The notes below the pieces were generated by a model. It saw only the letters and a list, made by a program, of their open reading frames with translations. It was not told the DNA's origin and did not search any database. The translations under genes were made by a program, and so were the position numbers. A stretch of DNA of 64,000 nucleotides from Tetragonia tetragonoides (Eukaryota > Streptophyta > Magnoliopsida > Caryophyllales > Aizoaceae): contig CM076151.1 in NCBI GenBank assembly GCA_038025085.1, positions 7,941,001 to 8,005,000 of the forward strand, read 5' to 3'. Position 1 is the stretch's first letter, and every line of letters starts with the position of its first letter. Below are positions 43,936 through 56,160 of the stretch, one piece after another.

Positions 43936-45228
43936 CCGATTATTGTTTAATTAATTAAAAATGTGAAATGATAGAGGGGAGGAGCCGGTAAATCGGTGCC
44001 GAGCTAGTTCACTAAATAACCTCGACACCGATTTATCGGCTCCTCCCCTCTATCATTTCACATTTTTAATTAATTAAACAATAATCAGTAATAATAATAA
44101 TAATAATATTAATAATAATAACAATAAATAATAATAATAATAATAAATAATAATAATAAATAATAATAATAATAATAAATAATAATAATAATATTTTTTT
44201 GGTTCACTTCAAGAATTTGTGCACGTCCACTCCAGGGTATCCACCATACAATCGATCACAGTAACTATTTATCCGGAGTGTAAAATAAAATTTAAAATTA
44301 TTATATTTCAAAAGTTAGTTTGAACGTCAACTACTAGTCGTCCTATTTAGCTGGATTAGTTTCTTTGACTTGAGATTTGTTTGTTAGTATTTACATGCCA
44401 GTAACAAGATTTCTACCTTTCATATGTGTTAAACATGTCTTTACCGTTTGCACCATTATTGTGTTTGTTAGCATTCATCATAAACTGCTTGGCTTCACCA
44501 TGGAGTTGGATCAAGCATAGACAACTCACAATTAGTAATAATATTAAGTAAAAAAATGTAAGTTTTATGTTCTATGTGACGACTCGATGGTTCTATTTTC
44601 TGATTAAGCTGAGATGCTTGCTTCAATGTTGTGTTTAACTTCAACTGAAATTTATCTTTTTTTTTCATTTCTTAAACTTTTGATTTTCGAGGACGAAGGA
44701 CCAACCAAAGAAGCATCCTGTAACTATAGATTAAACAGATACAGGAAGCTCAATTGTTTTCAGCAGGTAAGATATCATTGTCAGAACATAAAATGTTCAG
44801 AGTTTCTTTTGCAATCACATTTACAACTTGGAGAGAAATTTGTTACTTCAAGATGGAGCCAGACAAGATCATACAAAAAGCTTAAAAGAGCTAACAATAT
44901 AGAATATGAAACAAATTTATAGTGTAAAAACAGAACAATATGGTAACAAATAGTCAGTGAAGAATGTGCAGAATCAAAAAGTAATCCACTTAAATATTTG
45001 CAGAACAAGAATAGTTGGATCCAAAAATTCCCCTTTGGGATTAATAGGGGTGAGGAAACATTAGCTTCATTGGCTACACTTTTATTGGAAGTTAGGGATT
45101 GATTTTACCCTGAAAATCTACATTAGAAGATTGAGTCAGTTTGATACCACAGAGCAACAGGATGGAAGTCACAGAGAATCGAGCAAAAAAAAAGTCACTG
45201 AGAGAATCAAGGGCACTCAGGCAGTCGA

Positions 45229-45340
45229 ATGGTATCTGTGGATCTCGGGTCAAACGGAAACAACCTCTCTACGAGACTCTAACGGGGGTAAAACTGTGTG
45301 CAACCGACCTCTACCCCTACCCTGCCTTGATGTTCAGTAG
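45229..45340 (+). mobile_element. Au-type SINE inside the foldback element
   Basis: Landmarks GGATCTCGGGTCAAACGGAA, ACAACCTCTCTACGAGACTC, GGGGGTAAAACTGTGTGCAA and ACCCTGCCTTGATGTT match the copies at 52640 and 49760. It is a nested insertion in the unique middle of the 3-kb element. Confidence 0.7.
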
Positions 45341-45749
45341 CTGCTGCAGCACTTCATTTAGTTGAAATGAGCTTAGTAGTTCAGTAATTTTCATCTTTTC
45401 CTGGGCTGCCATCTTTAAAAATTAATTTACAGTAATATATGATTCTAGCACTTTGCCAAGAACTATGCATAATATAGCACAAGAGTTTGAGAACATCGAA
45501 TGTTATTTAGATGTATATTTGCATACATCTTCCATACAAAAGTACATAATTACACTCATACTGATCATTAGTCGGAGATAGCTAGCTGCCTAGCTCTACC
45601 CATACAAAACAAAATGCAATTTTCATAGACGGGCTCTTCAACTGCTTATCATCACCATTCCTGAAACCATAGGCTTGAAAAGCTCGGCACCGATTTACCG
45701 GCTTCTCCCCTCTATCATTTCACATTTTTAATTAATTAAACAATAACCA

Positions 45750-45750
<1 letters not shown>

Positions 45751-45836
<86 letters not shown>

Positions 45837-45860
45837 TTAATATTAATAATAATAACAATA

Positions 45861-45914
<54 letters not shown>

Positions 45915-45925
45915 TAATAATAATA
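45751..45925. repeat. (ATA)n microsatellite, right arm
   Basis: About 175 bases of ATA triplets with a short ATATTAATATTA interruption; the longest simple repeat in the window and the main reason the right arm is longer than the left. Confidence 0.95.
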
Positions 45926-45933
45926 TTTTTTTT

Positions 45934-46160
45934 GCACAGTCGTCTGAAATTTCCGACTCACCCATGGGTGAGTCGTCTGCGATTTCCGACTCACCCAAGG
46001 GTCAGTCGTCTGTCGATCTCGACTCACCCAAGGGTGAGTCTGAAATCGCAGACGACTCACCCAAGGGTGAGTCGGAAATCGCAGACGACTCACCCATGGG
46101 TGAGTCTGAAATCGCAAACGACTCACCCATGGGTGAGTCTGAAATCGCAGACGACTGTGC
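45934..46160. repeat. Nested palindrome array, right arm
   Basis: Reverse complement of 43593-43817, with the same CACCCATGGGTG and CACCCAAGGGTG cores and the same central turn (GTCGATCTCGAC). Unit sequence differs at scattered positions, so the arms have begun to diverge. Confidence 0.9.
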
Positions 46161-46406
46161 AAAAAAAAATGCGCAAAAAAAAAATTTACCTCCGCCACCG
46201 TCGACGGTTCGCCGGCAGACATCCGCGGCCGTTGCTTGAGTGAATGTTGATGAAGATTGGGTATGAGAGTGGGTGGTAGAGAGGGAGAATTGGTGTGAGA
46301 GTTAGAGAGGGAGAGGATGAGTGAAAATTTAAAAAAGGGCAAAATTGGAATTTGGGGGGGCGGTAGGTAGTAATTTGGGGCGGTATTTAGCAATTCACTA
46401 ACAAAA

Positions 46407-47502
46407 TTGCCTTTGTCATTTAGATTTATTTATCCTTTCCTGCTATGGGCTTAGCTGTTAGCTCTTTCTTTATTCCTTTCATTAATAGGTTCATGATTGT
46501 ATTAAAGTAACCCAAAAAAACAAGCATACAATCTAAATGCCACATTTAGAAGCGAACTCCCCAAAGTCGAGGACCCTACAAAGCGTGAGGAGGTCGTCCA
46601 CGCGACAAAAGCATGGGCTTAGCTCTTTTGCTGAAAGCTTCGTCAATCTGATTGTGATTTCTGAAGAATAAGAAGGAAAATGGTCTCATTTTTTTTTTTT
46701 TCTTTTGCTTGGTAAAATATGAGTTTCTGTGACCTTAAAAACTCCAAATTATAAGGAAGCAATAACAGGATAAGGAATTAAGTACTAGAATTGCCAATTT
46801 AATTGATCCCATTACCCGTACATAGGGCGAAAGTGGACAAAAGGATTGAACGAAAGTCCTTTCGAGTTCTAAACTTCTAACCCTTACCTCACGGCTCACG
46901 TGGTACAAACTGCTAAGTGCTAACGGCTAGCCGTCACTCACAGAAGCTCATCCGACAGCACGTTGACCCGACGTGGACGACACGTGGTCCCGTACTCCCA
47001 TCCTTACTATCACCCACAACAACCACATTCAATGAAGAATTCGGAAACTGTTTTCACTACCAGAGCCGTTACTTGCAGAGTCTTATTAGACTATAATTTA
47101 AACCCTTCAAAGTTCAAACTCCTCATAAAATGTAAATTAGTCATCATAAGAGAAAGATGTAATATTCCTTATTCATTTCGTCCTCTCCATATTGTATTTC
47201 ATTTTGTTCCGTTTCACTTCGTTCTACACCATTTCATTCATTTTTTTTTTGGTGTCGTAATTGGTCAACTGAAATATATTCATTTTGTTCCGTTTCACTT
47301 CGTTCTACACCATTTCATTCATTTTTTTTTTGGTGTCGTAATTGGTCAACTGAAATATACCAAACACCGCAGAAAAAATATTTAATTAACCCACGAGATA
47401 GACAACCCATTGGCGTATATGCCTATCATTCTCGGTCTACAAGAAGACTCATTTGAACTCAGAGTTACTTATAGGGGTTGGTATCCTTATTTTCTTTACT
47501 TA
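46407..47502. other. Spacer with an 81-bp tandem duplication
   Basis: No gene was recognised. The open frame through 46963-47385 runs across the 81-bp repeat (a multiple of three) and is not supported by any similarity. Confidence 0.5.
47200..47361. repeat. Exact 81-bp tandem duplication
   Basis: The block from CATTTTGTTCCGTTTCACTT to GGTCAACTGAAATATA is repeated with a period of 81 bases (copies from 47200 and 47281) with essentially no differences, so it is recent. Confidence 0.92.
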
Positions 47503-47811
47503 GTGCTTGTTTGGTTGACACACAACTAACATGGGAAGTACAACTTCCTAGGAAGTGTAAAATCCCTTGTTGTTTGGTTGACAAAAAAACTTAGGAATTA
47601 ACTTCCCATGGGAATTCACTTCCTCCAAAATGGAGGAAGTCACTTACCAAGCCCCCCTAGATAAGTACTACTTCCCACATCACTTCCCATGAATTCAAAG
47701 TTCCTTAGTAAAACCAAACAAGTTTGGGCACTTTCCATAATTTTATATTTCGCATGAGTAGATTAATACTTCCCATGGAAATTCACTTCTCTAATTCAAC
47801 CAAACAAGCAC
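47503..47811. mobile_element. Tourist-like MITE in the GH17 promoter
   Basis: A 309-bp element. Left end GTGCTTGTTTGGTTGA; right end reversed GTGCTTGTTTGGTTGA. TTA flanks both sides (47500-47502 and 47812-47814). The interior repeats ACTTCCCATGG and AACTTCC motifs. It ends 141 bases before the GH17 start codon and about 60 before its likely TATA box. Confidence 0.9.
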
Positions 47812-47872
47812 TTAGTTCTCGAGAGGAAATAAAGTGGTATCTTGACTTAGGGTCCCACTATATTTCTCCCAC

Positions 47873-47880
47873 TATATTAA
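47873..47880 (+). promoter_or_regulatory. Likely TATA box of the GH17 gene
   Basis: TATATTAA in a C-rich context (CTCCCACTATATTAAGAAAA), 73-80 bases before the ATG at 47953. Spacing fits a short leader. Confidence 0.45.
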
Positions 47881-47952
47881 GAAAACCTCCAACCAAACTC
47901 CCCATCATTGAAACAGCAAAGCAAACAGAGAAGAGAACCAAAACTACTAGCC

Positions 47953-50900
47953 ATGGCGATCAGGCTTACTCACCTTTTTGCCCCTTTCATTTTCTCTCTC
48001 CTCTTCGCAGCTCTTCTCTCTATTGGTAAGCCCTCTTACTAATTAATTAAGCGATATGTTTCTAGGATTTTGCTTACTAATTTTAACCATTTTCTCTCTC
48101 TTCTGCTTACAGAGGCACAATCCTTCCTAGGAGTGAACTATGGTCAGGTGGCAGACAATCTTCCACCACCGGAGTCTACAGCGAAGCTTCTCGAATCGAC
48201 ATCGATATCGAAAGTCAGGCTATATGGAGCTGACCCTGCTATCATCAAGGCTCTGGCTAACACAGGAATTGGCATTGTTATTGGTGCTGCTAATGGGGAT
48301 ATACCTGCTTTAGCTTCTGATCCGAGTCAAGCAACTCAGTGGGTTAAATCAAATGTTCTCTCTTATTACCCTGCTAGCAAAATCATCCTCATCACTGTTG
48401 GCAATGAGGTCTTTATTTCAGGTCTGTCTAATTCTAGTTTTGACAGTTTCAACAATCTTACTATAATTGATTTTATTCAAGTGAATATAGTGCTATGGAT
48501 TTGGACTGTTTTACTGATTGGTACCAAACTAATTTGATAAAACTGACAAATTTAAATGATGGTATGAATTTGAATGAAAAGAAAAGGGTATCTTTAGGAA
48601 CTTCTTTGTTTGTGGTGATGATCAGTTAACAAATCAAGCAAGCTAAGTAAAGTATAAAGCTAAAGTTTTTTTCTTTTATTTGAATGATATATTGTATAAA
48701 GCTAAAGTTATTCACTTGCTCAATTGAGTAAAAGCCTCGAGAAAAATAAAGAACAAGAACAAAAGAGACCCACAACTTTGGCTTGGCATTAGTATTGAAC
48801 TTCGAAAAGTAGCATAATAATTAGTACTGTAGTACTTTGAAACAAGTCATAGAAAAATGGGTCACTATTTAGAAATATAGGGGTCACTTGTTATGGGTCG
48901 TGATCCTATTGCTTCTAGAAAGCAAGCAGAGAATTGAATAAAAAAAGCGAGAAGAAGGTCCCCTTGTTAAAACCCCTGCTCGATGGGTCTACATCTTGTT
49001 CTACTAAAAAGTGACTCTAGTATTATCAAAAGTTACAGTAAGACCGTTAAATGGTAGCTTGATTTTGGACATTTGAAAATAACCAATTTGATTTATTACT
49101 GTATACAGGGGATCAGAACCTGATATCACAGATGCTACCAGCAATGCAGAATATTCAAAGTGCCCTTAATGCAGCTCAACTAGGGGGGGAAATAAAGGTG
49201 TCAACGGTCCACGCAATGGCAGTGCTGGGTAATTCCGACCCGCCATCCAGTGGGGCATTCAAAGCCGAATATGGGGATACCATGAAACAGTTGCTTGATT
49301 TCCTCAAAGATAATGGGTCACCTTTTACAATCAACCCGTACCCGTTTTTCGCTTACCAAAGTGACTCCAGGCCTGAAACGCTAGCGTTTTGCCTGTTCCA
49401 ACCTAATGCGGGGCGAGTTGACTCAGGGACTAATATCAAGTACATGAACATGTTTGATGCCCAGGTGAGTGTCCCTTATTGTTGTGTGATGTATATTGGT
49501 TGATTTGGTAATATTTCACTTTTATTATTGTATCGATTATGCTCATGTTGTCCTAACCAAAATAAAGTAAGTAGAGTACTTTAGTATTGTTGAGACTGAG
49601 ACAGTGAGACTACCTAAGTATTTAATTTCTTAGAGTGCGCTTATGAGAGACTTCACTAGTATTATTTCTGTGAATGATAAGAATGACTCACAAAACTTTG
49701 TGTACTTCTTATCTATTGTGAATTGTGAACTGTGAAGTTCATTGTACTTCAGATCAAGGGTGAAACGGGAATAACCTCTCTCTTCTCATAGGAGTAAAGC
49801 TGACTACAACCAACCCCCCCCCCCCTCTTACCCCGCCTAGGCGGGAAGGGCCGGGAACCTTGGGATAAGACCAAAGACTAGAGTCGAGAAGCAAAATTTA
49901 GGCCATCCTAGACTTTAGAGGCAATCTCTTTTATTACGTAACTTCTTTGATCAATCATGTAGCAGGACTTGATTGGTCATGTTGGAAGTCTTTTACATGG
50001 CCTAAACTTGGAAGAAAAAGAAATATAACGTGTAATACGTAGAGAAAAACTTCTCCTTTATGTCTTTAGACTTTAGTAGTAGGATTTAGTAAGCGCAAGA
50101 AGAAAACGCAGTCCATTGAGGATTTGTTGGGTCAATTTATTCTATTCGTATGTGCTTTATTATTGGTTGACATGGTCCTGTTGAGAGTAAACTTTTGCCT
50201 TGGCTAATGCGATATCTTCACTGAGTACTTTGCATGATTTTCTGTAGTAGTTTAGTTGTTAATTAGGGAACATTAGGTGTGCCAGTGCTTAAAATATTGA
50301 ATTCATGCTACTTAGGTGCTCTACTTTGCTTGTACTTTCCTAGAAAGTAGAAAAAGGGAATTATGAGTAGTAGATTAGGAAGCTCATTCTGAGTATTAGA
50401 CTCAGAAAAAGATTTGCTTAGTTCTCCTAATTCCTAAGATTAGTTGTAGCTTGTGGCGTGTGCACTTCCCATTTTTCATTAAAGTGGAATTTTCATTTGA
50501 AAAGGTGGTATTGTGCATATGATAAAAAGCAATAGAGCTTAAGAACAATCAATTTCACTGGGTTTGAACTTGGGAATAAGTTTCCTCTTGATTTGTTGAT
50601 CAACTAAAGGCTTAAGCTAACATTCTTGCAACAAAATTTATGATTCAGTCCCAGATTTGACCTGAATCCATTGGGTCCGAGTTAAGATGGATTCGCTGCT
50701 TGTTCGTGTTGAAACTTGAAACTAAGACCATGTTCTTTTTGTCATTACCATTCTCCATTATTACTCGTGCTCTTCTATTCCATTATGTTTCATTCTGTTT
50801 CGTTCTGTACGTACAGCTTTGTTATCTTCTGCGCGCAAGTTCGTTTCCATCTCATTCTGTTAATGAGAACAGTAAATTCACATCCATGGTCCCAATTCAC

Positions 50901-53900
50901 TTTTCCCATTTGAATGAAGAGCTACATATAGTACCTCTGATAATAATCTGTTCTATACCAACATTTTCATACAAGTATCCACCTTCCTCCAAATGCCTCT
51001 GCCCCCACCCCCTTTGGTCATAAATCATAATGGCTGCATTTGTCTTTTAGGCACGAGTGATTGGCCTAAATATTCATGAGGGTGACTTCCTTGCATCATT
51101 ATCTTGAGTCTCTTTTGCTTATTGGTAGGATCCGTTTGGCGAATTTTTTATGTCTTTAAGGTTGTTGACAGGCTGGCCAAGTGTGTCACAATTATTGTAC
51201 TAAATAATTTTATCAATAGCAAAATTCTGTTTTCCTCTATATATTTGATTCACACATTATATTTGATTCACACATTTAAACTGAATATCTTTTGCTTTGG
51301 CAAAGATTACTCTAGGGAGACTCAATGTATCTCAGGCCCACATTTCCATTATGTTCTAGTCTTCTGAACTAAGAAAAGCAGCATAATTTGTTGATAAATT
51401 AGCAGAAAATAAAGGGACTTTTTAAAAGTTTTTATCAAGGCTTGTTTCTTGTCTGTTTGAATGTTTGATGATCTAAATACAGATTGTGATTTGTGAGTCT
51501 CATGCTTATCCTTTTGCTTTTGCTATTTGACTCCCTCAATATCTAAACAGATTCATCATTCCTTAGAAAAAGATGTTGCAGACTTACAGTAAATGCAAGA
51601 CCACATAGTTATATGAAAAAGTAAAATGTTGCTATTTTGGAAAAAGGAGATATTTCTTTAGGATGTCCCGCACCATGTAATAATCTCTCGGATGAAGGTT
51701 CTATGAACTTTTCCTCTTGAAATGATAACAGTGAAGTTTAATGATACGATGCTAATCATCTACGTTTAAGAACTAATTGGACGGCAATACATCTGTGGCT
51801 AACCAACTGAGATTTTCAGGTTGATGCAGTGCATTCTGCTTTAAAAGCAATGGGATACAGTGACATTGATATAGTTGTTGCTGAGACCGGGTGGCCATAC
51901 CATGGTGACAGCAGTGAAGTAGGACCAAGCATTGAGAATGCAAAGGCCTATAATGGAGGCTTGATTTCACACCTTAAATCCATGGCTGGGACACCACTTA
52001 TGCCTGGGAAATCAGTTGATACATACATCTTTGCTCTCTATGATGAGGACCTGAAGCCCGGCCCTGCTTCAGAAAGGTCTTTCGGTCTCTTTAAGCCTGA
52101 TCTGACGGCGACCTATGAGCTTGGCCTCTCAAAGGGCAGTAAGGTGAGACAATTCAATTGACTTGTTATTGTTTGCTCATGATTTCAAATTGGAAAACTT
52201 TTGGCAAATGATATTTTTGAGTTTGGATCACATACAGTATATAATTTGCTGTATGAGGCTTTGCAGTTTGCACTGAGGCATAAACTTGTCGTAACGCTGG
52301 TTTAGTAGCTGTCACCGAAATTACTTATGGGGCAATTTGGGGTTATAGATGTTTGCACGAAATCTCTGGGAGTTTAATGACTTTAATCTCACAAGTAGTG
52401 CAACCTTGTATATATGGACCTAGGACAATATTGGACAGATACACCTCATTTTCTATCAGTTAAAATTTTAGATATGTAGCCAGAACCATAGGCTGCTTTC
52501 TATTCTCACTGGCACTGTCCACCATTTCCAGTGGAGCCAAAAGCTTCTTTACTTTTTGGCTTCGGACTGTAATGGACTAAAGCAAAATGGCTCGTAAAAC
52601 TGTCGGCACTTCTTATTCATTGTGAAGTTGCCGATGGTCGTCGCACTTCGGATCTCGAGTCAAACGGAAACAGCCTCTCTGTGAGACTCTCACAGGGGTA
52701 AGGCTGCGTACAACCGACCCCCCCTTACCCTGCCTAGGCGGGAGCCTCGTCGGAGGCACTGGGGTAATGTTGATGAATGTTGATGAACTAATTTTGCGAC
52801 TATCAATCGATGATAATCTTTTAGGCCCCATCGACAACACCCTTCACACCGTCAAGTGCTCCCTCAGATGCTCCCTCGACTCCTTCAGATGCTCCCTCGA
52901 CAACACCCTCAACAACATCAACTGCTCCCTCAGCAAGTCCATTGACTCCCTCAACAACGACAACTCCATTGACTCCCTCAACAACGTCAACAACTCCATT
53001 GACAACTCCGGTGACTCCCAGTCGAAAGACAACTTCAGAAGGCTGGTGTGTGCCTGCCTGCCTGGGCGGGACCTTCCTTGGAGGCACTGTGGCTATGTTG
53101 ATGTTGATGTAAACTTGTAGTAATCCCCATTTTGTAGCTTTTTTTTCACTGAAATATATTTTTCCTTACGGTATTTCCAGAGGAAAAACTATTCATCCAC
53201 CTCAAAAGAAAATGCTTCAATCCATTGGCGTTGAAGATGTTTGGAAGTAATCTCCAGTGACGGATTTTTAGGAATTTCTAGGACCAGTGTGCATCTACAT
53301 TCTAGCCCTTACCACCTCTTGTTTACTGTCCACTTGTAAAATTAGTGAGAAGTTTCAAAGTGTAAAAAAAAAGAATCATTGTTTGCATACCGATGTTGAC
53401 TCCTACTGATAGAACCTTGTTGAATCTACCTCTGGTAATCTCTATTTGTGACTTACGAGATTAATCTTACAAAGTTACAAGTATCCCAACATCCTTTTAT
53501 CATTTTCCTATCAGTTGAAAAGTTATTCTATGCTGAATATTTGTACCAACTGATCATAATCTTTTAGGCCCCATCGAAAACACCCTCGACTCCATCAACT
53601 ACTCCATCAACTCCCTCAACAACGCCAGCGCCATCTACAACTCCAGTGACTCCATCTCCAAAGCCAACATCAGGAAGTTGGTGTGTGCCAAAGCAAGGTG
53701 TGTCAGACGCCGAATTGCAGAGCAATCTGGACTACGCGTGTGGCCAGGGCATCGACTGCAGCCCCATCCAGCGTGGTGGGGCATGTTTTGAGCCCAACAC
53801 GGTAGCATCCCACGCAGCTTATGCCATGAATCTTTTTTATCAGACTGCAGGCAGGAATTCGGGGAGCTGTAATTTTGTGCAGACAGCAACAGTTACAGAC

Positions 53901-54493
53901 AGCAATCCTAGTAAGCTTAACTTAACTAATTCATCAATCAAACTTTTTTCACTACTTCTCTACTTTTCTTAGATCATGTGACCAGACACGTCCCACTAAG
54001 CTTAACTCATACAGTACTATCATTCATTGCCATCACCATCAACTTTTTTTTATAATTAACTTTCTCTAATCAAAATGATGAGCTTGTTGATAGTATCTTT
54101 AAGTTTCCAGGTGATCACCAATTATATGCTCCTTTCATTGTGGCATATATGTCAAATCTATGTCTCTTTTATTAGTATTTGATAATTAAGCCATGGACCC
54201 TGACCTGTTGATTTCTCTAAGATCAATCATTATACATGAGACGGCGGAAACCAAAAGTTTTATCATCAACTAATAAGAGTGAGTGACTCAAATTATGATA
54301 CATAAAACCGACAGAATCGATCAGGGGAAGCTGTTTTTATCCCCACAAACACTATGATTAAGCCTTACAGTTAGAAAGAAACATTGTATTGTGACTGATA
54401 ATTAACAAAATTTATACTGTTAGAACATTTACTAACCTTGTGTAATTCTGTGTAGGTTACAATTCTTGTGTATACCCTGGTGGGAGTACCTAA
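47953..54493 (+). CDS. Glucan endo-1,3-beta-glucosidase (GH17) with X8/CBM43 domain
   Basis: Six exons: 47953-48025, 48113-48421, 49109-49464, 51820-52143, 53568-53910 and 54456-54493; frames join to give 480 residues. Signal peptide is about 1-25. The GH17 domain begins [17 protein letters not shown]. The catalytic acid Glu123 lies in ITVGNEV and the nucleophile Glu268 in VVAETGWP; both are present. A P/S/T linker (about 355-391) leads to the X8 callose-binding domain (from [12 protein letters not shown] to YNSCVYP) with six Cys. It should hydrolyse or bind callose in the cell wall, perhaps at plasmodesmata. There is no hydrophobic tail after X8, so no GPI signal is visible in this model. 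It matches the position and type of At4g34480. A second, expanded copy of the linker exon lies in intron 4 (52825-53112). Confidence 0.93.
49755..49870 (+). mobile_element. Au-type SINE, diverged, GH17 intron 3
   Basis: TCAAGGGTGAAACGGGAATA, ACCTCTCTCTTCTCATAGGA, GTAAAGCTGACTACAACCAA, a C-run and TACCCCGCCTAGGCGGGA keep the order of an Au SINE. The 3' end is unclear. GH17 intron 3 is 2.4 kb. Confidence 0.6.
52640..52790 (+). mobile_element. Au-type SINE, GH17 intron 4
   Basis: CGGATCTCGAGTCAAACGGA, AACAGCCTCTCTGTGAGACT, GGGGTAAGGCTGCGTACAAC, ACCCTGCCTAGGCGGGAGCC and GGAGGCACTGGGGTAATG run in order, followed by a GTTGATG tail. It ends about 35 bases before the duplicated linker exon. Confidence 0.8.
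52825..53112 (+). pseudogene. Duplicated linker exon of the GH17 gene, fused to a SINE end
   Basis: The splice acceptor region and start (ATAATCTTTTAGGCCCCATC) repeat those of true exon 5 at 53568. From 52825 the same phase is open for 72 codons of Pro/Ser/Thr/Ala, about twice the length of the real linker. It then enters the X8 start (GWCVP). At about 53055 the X8 part is replaced by a SINE 3' end (CCTGGGCGGGACCTTC to GTTGATGTTGATG), and the frame stops at 53110-53112. If spliced in, it would make a glucanase with a long mucin-like linker and no X8. If skipped, it is a decayed exon. No donor was seen that would splice on into exon 5. Confidence 0.7.
53056..53112 (+). mobile_element. 3' fragment of an Au-type SINE
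   Basis: GCCTGGGCGGGACCTTCC, then GGAGGCACTGTGGCTATG and GTTGATGTTGATG match the 3' third of the SINE at 52640-52790. The junction falls at a TGCC/CCTGCC microhomology. Confidence 0.7.
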
Positions 54494-55246
54494 ATACCTT
54501 TGGAGTTGGTATAAATGATGCTATTATATTGCTAGAAGAGATAATAAAGGGTATTGTTCGCGGTGGTGGTGGTATATATGATTCTACTTCTCCCCTTACT
54601 CTCTCTGCCCCTTGCATCTAGGCTCGTCGCAGGGTCGCACCTGCTACCACCTTCTCCATTCATTTCGCTTGCAAGTTGCATAAGATGCAAACATATGAAG
54701 AAGATCTTATAGTGACGGAAACTATATCACTCTCAACTGTGTTTTTAGCTAGTACAGTATATTTTTTAATTATGTTGTACACTTGTCTACTATTGAATTT
54801 GTATAATTCTTCAAAAACAGTTAATAAACATGAGTGCTAAACACTCTTTATCTGTCATCAAATGGAAAAATATTGGGTAGTTTATGCATGTTTTGATCTA
54901 TCGAAAGTCGAAAGTAACCTTGCCTTCTTACACCCTTCAATTTCGTTGGCCTATTGATCTTCAATGAATTTTTATGTTATAAGTTTTGGCGAAAAGCAAA
55001 ATTGTTTTGCCATTGCAATGTCAGACAATTGAATAAAAATGCTCACTCTCTTTCACTAATCCAGATTATCAAAGTAACATATTTACGCAACATGGTTACT
55101 CAATGCTTACAATCAACTGATTGTGAAAATCATGCAAAACTTCAAGTGGTTGTTTTTGGCAAAATTGGCTTTTCCAATAGGGTAGGGTAAAAGAAATTAG
55201 CAATTAAAAAGTATATCTAAAATACGTAAGTGAATATGACAACAAA

Positions 55247-55318
55247 TCCGATGTCGTCCAGCGGTTAGGATATCCGGTTTTCACCCAGGAGAACCGGGTT
55301 CGATTCCCGGCATCGGAA
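55247..55318 (+). tRNA. tRNA-Glu (anticodon TTC)
   Basis: Cloverleaf: acceptor TCCGATG/CATCGGA, anticodon loop TTTTCAC (anticodon TTC), T arm CCGGG-TTCGATT-CCCGG, discriminator A. The anticodon stem (TCCGG/CCAGG) has one A-C mismatch and a terminal T-G pair, so it is somewhat weak. A T5 terminator follows at once (55320-55324). No intron and no encoded CCA. Confidence 0.93.
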
Positions 55319-56160
55319 CTTTTTGCTTATGTTAATTTCCTTTTTACATTCATGGAGCTTACCCAAGTATTCTTGTCATGTGAACCTAGCAAACAATATT
55401 ATTCTTCATTATAAAAGTTATTACCCTCTTCTTTTGGTTAGAAATGATTACATTGTATACATAGATTTTTTGTTTGCACGGTTTTTATTATTTTCTAAAA
55501 ATAATGGTGAAGTTAAGAACTTTCTTGTGTTTAGGAAAAGTCTATATCTTTACACTTTAAAATAAAAGAAAAGTCAATATCTTGATAAAATTATAATAGG
55601 ACAGTCAAATTTAAACTCACGGAGTATTATCGTGTATAATAGTAAAGGTATTTTAAACACTTATCTCATCAAATGAGTAAAAAATAGTAGTTTGTGATAA
55701 TAAAAAAAAAATTAAAAAAGAAAGAAAGAAAGAAAGATAGTAGCTTGATTGGTAAAAATTCCACATCTTACAACTCTTACCTTAATATTTGTGGTTCAAA
55801 TTTGGAGTCTCATCCATTCCTCCTCAATTTCAAGATTGAGGATGGTCTATGGACGAAGTATAGTAGTGTTATGGTCTTATGGACCTTTGGACATACCCCC
55901 TTGGCCCCTTCTAATGTTTTAGATCAAAGAGTTTGGCTTCATTTTCTATCCCAAGAAATAAAATCAAATTACATGATCAAATAATCATTTTATTTTAGGG
56001 AGTATATAGTGAATAACCTAATAAAAACATAATTTCAATTGTAATAATTCGTTTCATTTCAAAAAAACATTCCCACTTTTTTTCAAACGTGTGATGCCTA
56101 AAGTAAAGATGAAAAAACTGTGTTATCATGTCGTGTCAGACATTGCTAGCTCTAACCTTA

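Larger units (their letters stand above)
43336..46406. mobile_element. 3.05-kb foldback element with long complex terminal inverted repeats
   Basis: TAACAAAA at 43336-43343 and 46399-46406 flanks the element (8-bp target-site duplication). The terminal inverted repeats are about 650-720 bases: left 43344 to about 44010, right about 45676-46398. The ends are GGGTGTTACTAAATACCGCC and, reversed, GTGAATTGCTAAATACCGCC. Each arm holds, from outside in, a CT-rich leader, a short exon-like piece, a palindrome array, an ATT microsatellite and the segment AAATGTGAAATGATAGAGGG. A third, partial arm (44020-44198) lies inverted beside the left one. The unique middle (44200-45670) has no transposase I can recognise. 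Class is uncertain (hAT- or Mutator-like by duplication size; foldback by structure). Confidence 0.85.

Noticed and set aside
43593..46160. Regularly spaced 32-bp repeats resembling a CRISPR array
   Set aside because: The units are palindromes joined without unique spacers, sit in the arms of a transposable element, and the genome is eukaryotic.
45728..46393. Long minus-strand reading frame of 221 codons
   Set aside because: It runs through the palindrome array and the ATA microsatellite, giving runs of Tyr, Leu and Ile. It is an artefact of low-complexity DNA.
46963..47385. Open frame of 140 codons
   Set aside because: The frame survives only because it crosses an 81-bp exact duplication (a multiple of three). 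No similarity or gene signals were seen.
52767..53120. 117-codon frame and its antisense partner over the duplicated linker exon
   Set aside because: They are other frames of a Pro/Ser/Thr-coding repeat. The biologically meaningful phase starts at 52825 from the acceptor.
55694..55984. 96-codon frame after the tRNA-Glu(TTC)
   Set aside because: It starts in an AAAG repeat and shows no similarity to a known protein.
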